A stretch of DNA of 64,000 nucleotides from an uncultured Salinimicrobium sp. GTDB taxonomy: Bacteria > Bacteroidota > Bacteroidia > Flavobacteriales > Flavobacteriaceae. The notes below the pieces were generated by a model. That model worked only from the letters and a program-made list of their open reading frames with translations, was not told the origin of the DNA and did not search any database. Below, one piece after another: positions 17,423-25,007 of the stretch. Both the position numbers and the translations under genes were made by a program. Location of the stretch: NCBI GenBank assembly GCA_946887075.1, contig CAMPKA010000004.1, positions 103,618-167,617 on the forward strand, read 5' to 3'. The stretch's first letter is position 1. Every line of letters starts with the position of its first letter.

Positions 17423-18196
17423 ATGAATAAGATTTCCTTAATGACTGGAGCGTTTCTTCTGCTCTTTCTATCCTCCTGTGTATCCAGAAAAAATATCGTC
17501 TATTTCCAAAATATGTCAGAACTGGAGGCACAAGCGGATTCCGAAGAGGCTGCTCTTGAGATTCAGCCTAATGATCTTTTGAGCATCACGGTTTCCGCAG
17601 CTAACATGGAAGCCGCACAACCCTTCAATCTGCCTTTGACTTCAGCACCCACTCCTGGAGATGCAGGAGTAACCGGGAGACTGGAGTTGCAGACCTACCT
17701 GGTCAATAGTGAAGGGAATATAGAATTTCCTGTCCTGGGTACTGTTCATGTAGCCGGTCTCACTCGACAGGAATTGACACAGAAGCTTAAAAAAGAAATT
17801 TCCAGATACGTTCAGGACCCGATCGTAAACATCAAACTGGTCAATTTTCAGGTGACCGTCCTGGGAGAGGTAAGCCGACCCGGAACCTTTACGGTACCCG
17901 ACGAAAAGATCAGTTTGACTAAAGCTTTAGGCCTGGCAGGAGATTTGACCATTTATGGGCGTCGTGATAACGTCCTTGTCATCAGAGAAAGCGACAGTAC
18001 GAAAACCTATAAGTATCTGGACCTGACCGACAGCGGGGTCCTGAATTCCCCATACTATTATCTTCAACAAAACGACGTGGTCTATGTAGAGCCCAATGCC
18101 GCCCAGAGACAGGGAGCCAGTTATAACCGAAATGCTTCTGTTTACATCTCCATCGCGTCTGTTTTAATTTCATTAATCGTTGTAATTGCCCGTTAA
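17423..18196 (+). CDS. Wza-like polysaccharide export lipoprotein
   Basis: This 257-residue outer-membrane export protein has lipobox LSSC (lipid anchor) in MNKISLMTGAFLLLFLSSC. It has a poly-export domain (IQPNDLLSITVSA and NSEGNIEFPVLGTVHVAGLTRQEL) followed by an SLBB domain (VTVLGEVSRPGTF and the GRRDNVLVIRE region). The C-terminus is a hydrophobic helix (YISIASVLISLIVVIA) like the membrane helix of Wza. The ATG at 17423 is chosen over a TTG at 17393 because it gives a clean signal peptide. It stands 4 bases before the Wzc-like gene. Confidence 0.92.
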   Translation: MNKISLMTGAFLLLFLSSCVSRKNIVYFQNMSELEAQADSEEAALEIQPNDLLSITVSAANMEAAQPFNLPLTSAPTPGDAGVTGRLELQTYLVNSEGNIEFPVLGTVHVAGLTRQELTQKLKKEISRYVQDPIVNIKLVNFQVTVLGEVSRPGTFTVPDEKISLTKALGLAGDLTIYGRRDNVLVIRESDSTKTYKYLDLTDSGVLNSPYYYLQQNDVVYVEPNAAQRQGASYNRNASVYISIASVLISLIVVIAR

Positions 18197-18200
18197 TTAT

Positions 18201-20609
18201 ATGTCAAATCAGTCCAATCCTATCCGCCCGCAGGAAGAAGAAATCGATCTCAGAGAGCAGTTAGAAATCTATCTTAGGCGATGGCCATTATTTCTGGCAG
18301 GCGTGATTATCTGTATCACTCTCGCCATCCTTTATCTTCATTACACCATTCCGGTATATAACACCGTGGCCACAGTTATTATTAAGGACGAAGAAAAGGG
18401 AGCGGGTTCCTCACAATTGGCCGCCTTCGCCGATCTTGGATTAATCGGAGGAATGAGTACTTCCTCGATAGAGAACGAAATCGGTATTCTCAAATCAAAG
18501 CGCCTGATGACAAACGTCGCCAGGGAACTGAACCTCCATGTCCGGTATTTTCATGAAGGCTCTGTTCCTCAGGAGGAACTTTTTGCCAATCGACCCATTA
18601 ATATTCAGATCCTGGCATTTGATAAAGAACGGTTTCAGGTGCTCCAGGAAGAGGACCGATTGGAACCGCTCCTTTTCCGGGTTTTGTCGGATTCCACCTT
18701 TGTGATAGAGAAAGAGGACGGATCAACCGAAAAAGCCTCCTTCGGCAAGGCCCTTAGCCTTCCCTTTGCAGAAATATCAGTGACGCCCAATCTACCAGCG
18801 TTGAAAAAGGAAGAACATAGGGAGGTACGGGTACAATTCAGTACTCTGGACCATGCTGCAGCAGTCTATCGGGAAAAGGTGCAGGTAACACTTTCGGACA
18901 AGAACTCAAGCCTCATAGAGTTGAGCCTGCAGGACCCCGTAAAGAGCAAGGCACAGCGAATTCTGGACGAATTGGTATACCAGTACAACAAGGAGGCTAT
19001 CGAAGACAAGAATCTGGTGTCGCGCAATACCGCAGAGTTCATCGAAGATCGCCTTGCCATAATCACTGAAGAACTCGATTCAGTAGAAACAAACAAGGAG
19101 AAATTTAAAAAGAACAACCAGTTAACCGATATTGAGGCGGAATCCAAACTTTTTATAGAGAATGCCAGTGAATTTCGGAACAGACAACTGGCAGTGGAGA
19201 CGCAGCTAGAACTCACCAATACCATGATCGACTACCTCAGGTCGGACAAGGGAGGGTTGCTGCCCGCAAATCTCGGTTTTGAAGAGGGAGGAAATGAAGC
19301 TGTTTCTGGAAGCATCCAGTCCTATAACAAACTGGTTCTGGAAAGGGACCGGATTTTGGCAGGTTCGACCGAAAATAACCCGGTGATCATCAATCTTAAC
19401 AATCAGATAGCTCAGATCCGGAACAATGTGCTCCAGAGTCTTTCCAACATGAAGACTTCCCTTCAGATCGCCAAAAGTGACCTGGATGCCCAGGAGGCTA
19501 AAATAGATGCCCAGATCGCCCGGGTCCCTTCTAAAGAAAAGGAATTCCGAAACATTGAACGACAACAGAACATCAAGGAAGCGCTTTACCTATTCCTGCT
19601 TCAGAAAAGGGAAGAGACCTCGCTTTCATTAGCCGTCACCGCTCCCAAAGCCAAGATCGTCGATGCGGCTTACAGTTCAAATGAACCGGTCTCTCCTAAA
19701 CCTAAGATCGTCTTTCTGGCTGCTCTGATCATCGGGCTTTTGATTCCTTTCCTGTATATCTACCTGAGAGGCATCCTGAACAATAAAATCAAGGACAGAA
19801 ACGATATCGATGCCATAGCAAAGGAAATTCCGATCGTCGGAGAGATTCCGAGAATTGGTAAAAAGGAGAAAGACCTGATCGCTAATAATGACCGGTCGGT
19901 TCTGGCGGAGTCTTTCCGGATTCTGCACACGAATCTACAGTATCTCCTGGTCAATGCAGGGGACAAGCTGGAAGGAAACACCATTTTCATCACCTCAACT
20001 GTTAAGGGTGAAGGGAAAACATTCATCGCGTTCAATACCGCCCTTACCCTGGCATATTCCGGTAAGAAAGTCTTGCTGGTCGGTGCCGATTTAAGAAATC
20101 CACAGCTCCAACGATACGAAACCGACGCCAGGTCCTTTCTCGGAGTGAGTGATTACCTTGTAAATGACCGTCTTAAGCTGGAGGATTTGATCACTCCTTC
20201 AAATGCCCATCCGGAGGTACACCTTTTGGCCTCAGGTTCAATACCTCCTAATCCCACGGAACTATGGAGGCAAAAAAAGAGCGCGACCTTGTTTAAGGAG
20301 CTAGAAGGACGGTATGACTATATCATTGTTGATACCGCTCCGTGTATGTTGGTCACCGACACCTTCCTTATCAACAAATTTGCGGACATCACGCTTTATG
20401 TCACCAGAGCAGGCTATACAGAAAAGAAGCTGCTGAACTTTGCTCTGGACGCCAAGAAGGAAGGCAAGTTAAATCACATCAGTTTTGTCCTCAATGATGT
20501 GGAAGCAGCTCATTTCGGCTATGGGAACAAATATGGCTATGCCTATAATGAAGATCAGGAAAGTTTGTGGAAGAAAATGAGAGGCAAAGCGGCTTTCTGG
20601 AGCTTTTAG
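18201..20609 (+). CDS. Wzc-like tyrosine autokinase / chain-length regulator
   Basis: An 802-residue inner-membrane co-polymerase fused to a BY-kinase. The N-terminal Wzz domain has membrane spans at about 33-51 and 500-525, with a long periplasmic coiled coil between. The cytosolic kinase has Walker A VKGEGKT (601-607), a second motif around LVGADLRNP, and Walker B IIVDTAP. The C-terminus carries a tyrosine cluster (YGNKYGYAY), the usual autophosphorylation site. Together with the Wza-like lipoprotein it would drive and time polysaccharide export. The ATG at 18201 is preferred over an upstream TTG. Confidence 0.94.
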   Translation: MSNQSNPIRPQEEEIDLREQLEIYLRRWPLFLAGVIICITLAILYLHYTIPVYNTVATVIIKDEEKGAGSSQLAAFADLGLIGGMSTSSIENEIGILKSKRLMTNVARELNLHVRYFHEGSVPQEELFANRPINIQILAFDKERFQVLQEEDRLEPLLFRVLSDSTFVIEKEDGSTEKASFGKALSLPFAEISVTPNLPALKKEEHREVRVQFSTLDHAAAVYREKVQVTLSDKNSSLIELSLQDPVKSKAQRILDELVYQYNKEAIEDKNLVSRNTAEFIEDRLAIITEELDSVETNKEKFKKNNQLTDIEAESKLFIENASEFRNRQLAVETQLELTNTMIDYLRSDKGGLLPANLGFEEGGNEAVSGSIQSYNKLVLERDRILAGSTENNPVIINLNNQIAQIRNNVLQSLSNMKTSLQIAKSDLDAQEAKIDAQIARVPSKEKEFRNIERQQNIKEALYLFLLQKREETSLSLAVTAPKAKIVDAAYSSNEPVSPKPKIVFLAALIIGLLIPFLYIYLRGILNNKIKDRNDIDAIAKEIPIVGEIPRIGKKEKDLIANNDRSVLAESFRILHTNLQYLLVNAGDKLEGNTIFITSTVKGEGKTFIAFNTALTLAYSGKKVLLVGADLRNPQLQRYETDARSFLGVSDYLVNDRLKLEDLITPSNAHPEVHLLASGSIPPNPTELWRQKKSATLFKELEGRYDYIIVDTAPCMLVTDTFLINKFADITLYVTRAGYTEKKLLNFALDAKKEGKLNHISFVLNDVEAAHFGYGNKYGYAYNEDQESLWKKMRGKAAFWSF

Positions 20610-20642
20610 AACGATCTAAGCCAAGTCAATGACAAATTAAAC

Positions 20643-22031
20643 ATGTACAAGCAATTTGGATGGAGTAGCAGTTTTCTACTGCTACTTTTTTTTTACGCGA
20701 CGAAGTCTGTAAGTCAAACCACCTATTCTCTCAATAGCCACATCTGGACTCAGGGTTCAACTCAGGAGCATCTACCTTTCTGGCTGCACAGCAATCGAAA
20801 GGGTCGTATCCACAGGACAACGAGCGCAGCTGGACTTTTAGCGGGAAAAGTACAACACACCCTGCCCTCAGGGGCAATCGTCGAGATTGCTGCAGGAGGA
20901 GCCTTTCGTAATCATGGTGTTCCGGAATTTTTCGTCGACAAGGCCTATATCGAGTTCCGAAACGACTTTGTCCGGTTAACGGGTGGAATAAAGCATGAGA
21001 GGCAGGTATGGAACGGGTTAAGCGCAACCAACGAAAACATTCTTTGGTCTCTCAATGCACGTGCTTTGCCTGGACTGGAGATTGCGACTTCCAATACCAT
21101 CCCTATCCTACCCGGCGTAGGATTCGAAGCGCTATGGGCGGAATACATCCTCGAACATGAGCGTCATGTGCCAAGGGCGAGGGTCCATAGAAAGCGTTTT
21201 CATCTGGTACTTCAGCCGACTGAAAAATGGAGGATCAAAGTTGGAATCCAACACTTCGCTCAGTGGGGTGGCATTTCTCCTGATAAAGGCAAACAGCCAC
21301 ATGGAATCACGGATTACCTGAGAATCATTACCGGAAGGCAGGGAGGTGAAGATGCGCTGCAGGGGGATAAAGAAAATTCCCTTGGAAATCATCTGGGGTC
21401 CTGGGAGGTGGAGGTCCAGCGGACCTTTGGGCAAAACGCGATTACTTTCATCTACAACAATATCTTTGAAGATGGGTCCGGTAGCAGATTAGCCAACTTT
21501 CCTGACGGCCGGTACGGATTTTTTTGGAACCTGGAGGAATCCTATAGCCTATTCAATTCCATACTATATGAATTCTACTATACCAAGCATCAAAGCCACG
21601 ATGTAAACCGGTGGGGTGCGGATAACTACCTGGACCACCATATGACATACAACTCTGGCTGGACCTACTTCGGTCAGGTCATCGGGGCTCCCTTCTTTCT
21701 CTACGATGAGGCAGGTGATGATATCATCAATAATAAATTTACCGCACATCATATCGGGTGGGGCGGAAACTTTGGTACCTTCTATAATCCATATCCATAC
21801 AAGGTCCTATTGAGCTATCGCCACAATGAAGGAACCTATACGGACGACAGCTTTCCTCCTGACCGGGAGCCAAAGATTTTTTCCACTTATCTCGAGACAC
21901 GGATCTTTAATGCGTACTTTGAAGACTATACGCCTGAATTAAGATTGAACCTGGTAGTCGGAGCAGATTTCCATAACTTCCTCGACCCCAATTTCGCAGC
22001 AGGGCTGGCCCTGTCATACAAAATCCTTTAA
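20643..22031 (+). CDS. Wzi-like capsule assembly outer-membrane protein
   Basis: This 462-residue exported protein has a signal peptide (cleavage expected after SVSQ). The remainder is rich in aromatic residues and alternating strands, as in an outer-membrane beta-barrel. WTQGSTQEHLPFWLHSNRKG near the N-terminus, DKAYIEFRND, GGIKHERQVWNG, and a terminal strand ending in GLALSYKIL match the capsule-assembly Wzi family. Wzi in E. coli anchors capsule polymer to the cell surface. It ends the export cluster and meets kynU tail to tail with 20 bases between. Confidence 0.88.
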   Translation: MYKQFGWSSSFLLLLFFYATKSVSQTTYSLNSHIWTQGSTQEHLPFWLHSNRKGRIHRTTSAAGLLAGKVQHTLPSGAIVEIAAGGAFRNHGVPEFFVDKAYIEFRNDFVRLTGGIKHERQVWNGLSATNENILWSLNARALPGLEIATSNTIPILPGVGFEALWAEYILEHERHVPRARVHRKRFHLVLQPTEKWRIKVGIQHFAQWGGISPDKGKQPHGITDYLRIITGRQGGEDALQGDKENSLGNHLGSWEVEVQRTFGQNAITFIYNNIFEDGSGSRLANFPDGRYGFFWNLEESYSLFNSILYEFYYTKHQSHDVNRWGADNYLDHHMTYNSGWTYFGQVIGAPFFLYDEAGDDIINNKFTAHHIGWGGNFGTFYNPYPYKVLLSYRHNEGTYTDDSFPPDREPKIFSTYLETRIFNAYFEDYTPELRLNLVVGADFHNFLDPNFAAGLALSYKIL

Positions 22032-22051
22032 CCTCCTGCTGAAGATCCAGG

Positions 22052-23323
22052 TTATTCCCTTTTCCTGAAGTAACCCCTCAGGATCTTACCAAACTTCCAC
22101 ATGTCCTCATAGGAGCAGTATAAAGGTGCAGGAGCCAGTCTGATCACATTGGGTTCTCTCCAATCGATGATGACACCATTGTCCATCAGGTACTGGAATG
22201 TTTGTCTTCCTTCTCCATGAAGGAAAACCGAAAGCTGTGTCCCCCGCTCCTGTGGGGTGATAATTTCAAAATTGCCAGTCACTTCCTTTTCAACTTCCCG
22301 TAAAATAAATTCGAGATAAGACACGATGTGATCCCGTTTCCGCCCGATCTCCGTCATCCCTGCTTCTTCGAAGATCTCCAGGGAGGCCAGAAGGGGAGCT
22401 AGAGCCAGAACAGGGGCGTTTGATAACTGCCAGGCCCTGGAATCCCCTTCCGGCTCAAAAGTAGCCTCCATTAAGAACCTGCGATCCTTGTTGTGGCCCC
22501 ACCAGCCTTCGAATCGCGGGATCTCTCGCAAACCATGATGATCTTCGTGGACGAAGTAGCCCGACAGGTTACCTGGCCCGGAATTCATGTATTTGTAGCT
22601 GCACCAGGCTGCAAAATCAACTTTCCACTCGTGTAGCTTCAAAGAAATATTCCCCGCCGCATGCGCGAGATCCCAGCCGACAAAAGCTCCAATCCTTTTA
22701 CCTGCTTTTGTTATGGACGCGATATCCAGGACCTGCCCGGTATAGTAATTGACACCGCCGAGAAAAACCAGAGCACATTCCGCTCCGACTTCCTCAATTT
22801 TGCTGAGGATATCCTCAGTTCTAAAATGGTGTTCCCCATCTCTTCTGGAGACTTCCACTATGGCCTTCTCTGGGTCAAAACCATGAAACCGCACCTGGCT
22901 TGCCACCATGTACTGATCACTGGGAAAGGCCTTCTCTTCCATGATGATTTTGTACCGTTTTACGGATGGCCTGTAGAAAGATACCATCAGTAAATGTAGA
23001 TTGACTGTAAGGGTGTTCATCACGCCGACCTCAGAAGGATATGCCCCGACCAGAGGGGCAAGTTTTTCTGAAAAACGTTCATGATAATCCCACCAAGGTT
23101 TTTCTGCCCTAAAATGACCCTCAACTGCCAGGTTTCCCCAATCATCCATGATTTCGTCAACAAATTTTCTGGCTCTTTTAGGCTGCAGTCCCAGGGAATT
23201 CCCAGTAAAATAGATCACCTCTTCGCCGTTAATCCTAGGAAAAATGAATTGCTTTCTGTACGATCTGAGAGGATCCTTCCTATCAAGCTTAACCGCATAT
23301 TCTCTGGTGTTCTCAAAATTCAT
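22052..23323 (-). CDS. kynU: Kynureninase
   Basis: KynU is a PLP enzyme that cleaves 3-hydroxykynurenine (or kynurenine) to 3-hydroxyanthranilate (or anthranilate) and alanine. The 423 residues have FTGNSLGLQPKRA near the N-terminus, VGWDLAHAAGN with the PLP-contacting Asp, and the Schiff-base lysine K244 in CSYKYMNSGPGN. The length is typical. It belongs with kmo, 9 kb away. A -7 box sits 17 bases upstream of the ATG. The divergently transcribed XRE regulator gene starts 145 bases away and could control it. Confidence 0.96.
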   Translation of the reverse strand: MNFENTREYAVKLDRKDPLRSYRKQFIFPRINGEEVIYFTGNSLGLQPKRARKFVDEIMDDWGNLAVEGHFRAEKPWWDYHERFSEKLAPLVGAYPSEVGVMNTLTVNLHLLMVSFYRPSVKRYKIIMEEKAFPSDQYMVASQVRFHGFDPEKAIVEVSRRDGEHHFRTEDILSKIEEVGAECALVFLGGVNYYTGQVLDIASITKAGKRIGAFVGWDLAHAAGNISLKLHEWKVDFAAWCSYKYMNSGPGNLSGYFVHEDHHGLREIPRFEGWWGHNKDRRFLMEATFEPEGDSRAWQLSNAPVLALAPLLASLEIFEEAGMTEIGRKRDHIVSYLEFILREVEKEVTGNFEIITPQERGTQLSVFLHGEGRQTFQYLMDNGVIIDWREPNVIRLAPAPLYCSYEDMWKFGKILRGYFRKRE

Positions 23324-23340
23324 GTCTGGGTAGTTTCGTC

Positions 23341-23348
23341 CAAAAATA
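23341..23348 (-). promoter_or_regulatory. -7 box of the kynU promoter
   Basis: On the minus strand the sequence is TATTTTTG, a perfect TAnnTTTG element, ending 17 bases before the kynU ATG. No good TTTG was found at the -33 position. Confidence 0.55.
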
Positions 23349-23467
23349 ACAAGAAATCTCGATAAGAAGAGTTAGCCTTTATTCGCTGACCCGGTAGTGC
23401 ATAGATCCAAAGCTCGTATTTCTTCAGGACGGGACTGCTGAATGTAAAAAATTAATATATTTATAAC

Positions 23468-23878
23468 ATGGAAACTGCAACTAAGAACAGCCACATCGGC
23501 CGGAAAATAAGCCGTATACGCGAACTCCGAGGAATGAAGCAGGAAACCCTGGCGGAAGAACTAGGGATCAGTCAGCAAAGTGTTTCCAATATCGAACAAA
23601 GTGAGCGACTGGAGGATGAGAAAATCGCGCGGATAGCCGCCGTACTAGGGGTCACCAAAGAGGCAATCGAAAACTTCTCCGAAGAATCCGTTTTAACGAT
23701 CATGTCCAATTCATTCAACGACCATTCCACTCTTAATGCTATTCTTCACAATCCAACCTTTAATCCCCTTGATAAAGTTGTAGAACTATTTGAAGAGAAG
23801 GAAAAACTATATGAACGCCTTCTGCAAGCTGAAAAGGAGAAGGTGGCTTATCTGGAGAAGCTCCTGGATCGGAAATAA
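23468..23878 (+). CDS. XRE-family helix-turn-helix regulator
   Basis: This 136-residue protein has an HTH_3 domain at about residues 13-67 (ISRIRELRGMKQETLAEEL, then ISQQSVSNIEQ). A linker follows, then a C-terminal heptad-like helix (VELFEEKEKLYERLLQ...) that could dimerise. No ligand-binding domain is visible. A TATATTTA sequence lies immediately before the start codon, so its transcript would be nearly leaderless. It diverges from kynU, which makes control of the kynurenine genes possible but unproven; HTH proteins of this form are common in flavobacteria. Confidence 0.88.
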   Translation: METATKNSHIGRKISRIRELRGMKQETLAEELGISQQSVSNIEQSERLEDEKIARIAAVLGVTKEAIENFSEESVLTIMSNSFNDHSTLNAILHNPTFNPLDKVVELFEEKEKLYERLLQAEKEKVAYLEKLLDRK

Positions 23879-23924
23879 GACTTCAACTTCTCGGGCTGTT
23901 CCCTCAAGAACTACATTTATTTTT

Positions 23925-24566
23925 TCAGACTCTTCTACTGATTGTCAGTCCATCCCTTATCGGGAGAACTATGGTTTCAAGCCTTTCATCCTTCGCGAGG
24001 ATCCTGTTGTAGTGAAGAAGAGCTTTAGTAGACTCATCGTCTTCCGCAACAGGGGCAACCACTTTTCCACTCCAGAGGACGTTGTCCGAGAGCAGGATCG
24101 CCCCGGGTCGTAACCTGTCAATGACCAAATCGAAATATGCCGGATAATTGGGTTTGTCCGCATCGATAAAAACGAGATCAAAACTTCCATCAATGGTAGG
24201 AATGATCTGGGTTGCATCCCCCAAATGCTGCCTGATCTGAGCGCGGTAAGGAGAGGCCTCAAAATATTTATTCTGGAGTTCGACTAGCTCTTCATTGATA
24301 TCTATGGTATGAAGCCTTCCTGAAGACACGAGGCCTTCTGCCAGACAAAGAGCGGAATATCCGGTGTAGGTTCCGATCTCTACTATGGTTTTCGGCTGGA
24401 TTAACTTCGATATCATACTAAGGATTCTACCCTGATAATGGCCACTCAACATCCTAGGCTGAAGTACTTTTTGATACGTCTCTCGATTCAGCCGTTTGAG
24501 TAGTTCTGGTTCTTTAGCCGAATGTTGAACGATGTAGCTGTCGATTTCCTTTGGTAAAAAATCCAT
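23925..24566 (-). CDS. Class I SAM-dependent O-methyltransferase
   Basis: This 213-residue enzyme belongs to the catechol/caffeoyl-CoA O-methyltransferase-like family (Methyltransf_3). SAM is bound at VEIGTYTGYSAL; the acidic residue after strand 2 is in HTIDINEE; the metal-binding Asp lies in VFIDADKPNY, followed by LLSDNVLWSG with another ligand. The ATG at 24566 (MDFLPKEIDSYI) is chosen because the codons upstream to 24626 do not fit the family. It follows tatA by 72 bases on the same strand. The substrate is unknown. Confidence 0.9.
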   Translation of the reverse strand: MDFLPKEIDSYIVQHSAKEPELLKRLNRETYQKVLQPRMLSGHYQGRILSMISKLIQPKTIVEIGTYTGYSALCLAEGLVSSGRLHTIDINEELVELQNKYFEASPYRAQIRQHLGDATQIIPTIDGSFDLVFIDADKPNYPAYFDLVIDRLRPGAILLSDNVLWSGKVVAPVAEDDESTKALLHYNRILAKDERLETIVLPIRDGLTISRRV

Positions 24567-24638
24567 GAAGTTTAAAGATTGAAGCTGACCGAAATAGAGA
24601 AAGTCGTGGGCCTCCCTGCAGCTCAAAACACGGCAGTA

Positions 24639-24923
24639 TTAGAAGCGTCGTTTGACAGAGCCGGTGATCTCCTCAATCTCCTCCCGTACCTTGTCTACTT
24701 CTTTTTTAACATTCTCGCTCATTCCTTTGGTGTCCATACCGTGCTTTTCAGCACTGCGCATGACCTCACTTTTAATATCATTGGTAGCGTTGCGAATGCT
24801 ACGCATCCCTTTTCCGAGACCCTTGGCGATCTCCGGAACTTTATCCGCGCCGAAAACCATCACCACTATAAATAGAATGAAGGCTATTTCCGCACCACTT
24901 ATGAAAATAGGAATGCTGTACAT
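24639..24923 (-). CDS. tatA: Sec-independent protein translocase TatA/E
   Basis: A 94-residue TatA-type protein with one N-terminal membrane helix (IPIFISGAEIAFILFIVVMVFG), the hinge FGADKVPEIAKGLGKG, and a charged amphipathic tail. It forms the pore component for export of folded twin-arginine proteins. The ATG at 24923 is chosen because the in-frame codons further upstream include the -7 promoter box. No tatC is adjacent. Confidence 0.92.
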   Translation of the reverse strand: MYSIPIFISGAEIAFILFIVVMVFGADKVPEIAKGLGKGMRSIRNATNDIKSEVMRSAEKHGMDTKGMSENVKKEVDKVREEIEEITGSVKRRF

Positions 24924-24929
24924 AGACTG

Positions 24930-24937
24930 CAAATATA
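24930..24937 (-). promoter_or_regulatory. -7 box of the tatA promoter, abutting the start codon
   Basis: TATATTTG on the minus strand ends only 6 bases before the tatA ATG. Transcription starting about 7 bases downstream would give a leaderless mRNA. A CTTG lies 17 bases upstream as a possible -33 element. Confidence 0.55.
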
Positions 24938-24954
24938 CTGACAAATCCAATCAA

Positions 24955-24983
24955 GAAAAAAGCCGGCTTGTTAAAGTCCGGCT
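24955..24983 (-). terminator. Intrinsic terminator after the M1 peptidase gene
   Basis: On the minus strand AGCCGG and CCGGCT form a 6-base stem with an 11-base loop, followed by TTTTT. It lies 25 bases beyond the peptidase stop codon. Confidence 0.8.
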
Positions 24984-25007
24984 CTGTGTATGAAGGGCTC
25001 ACTAGGG

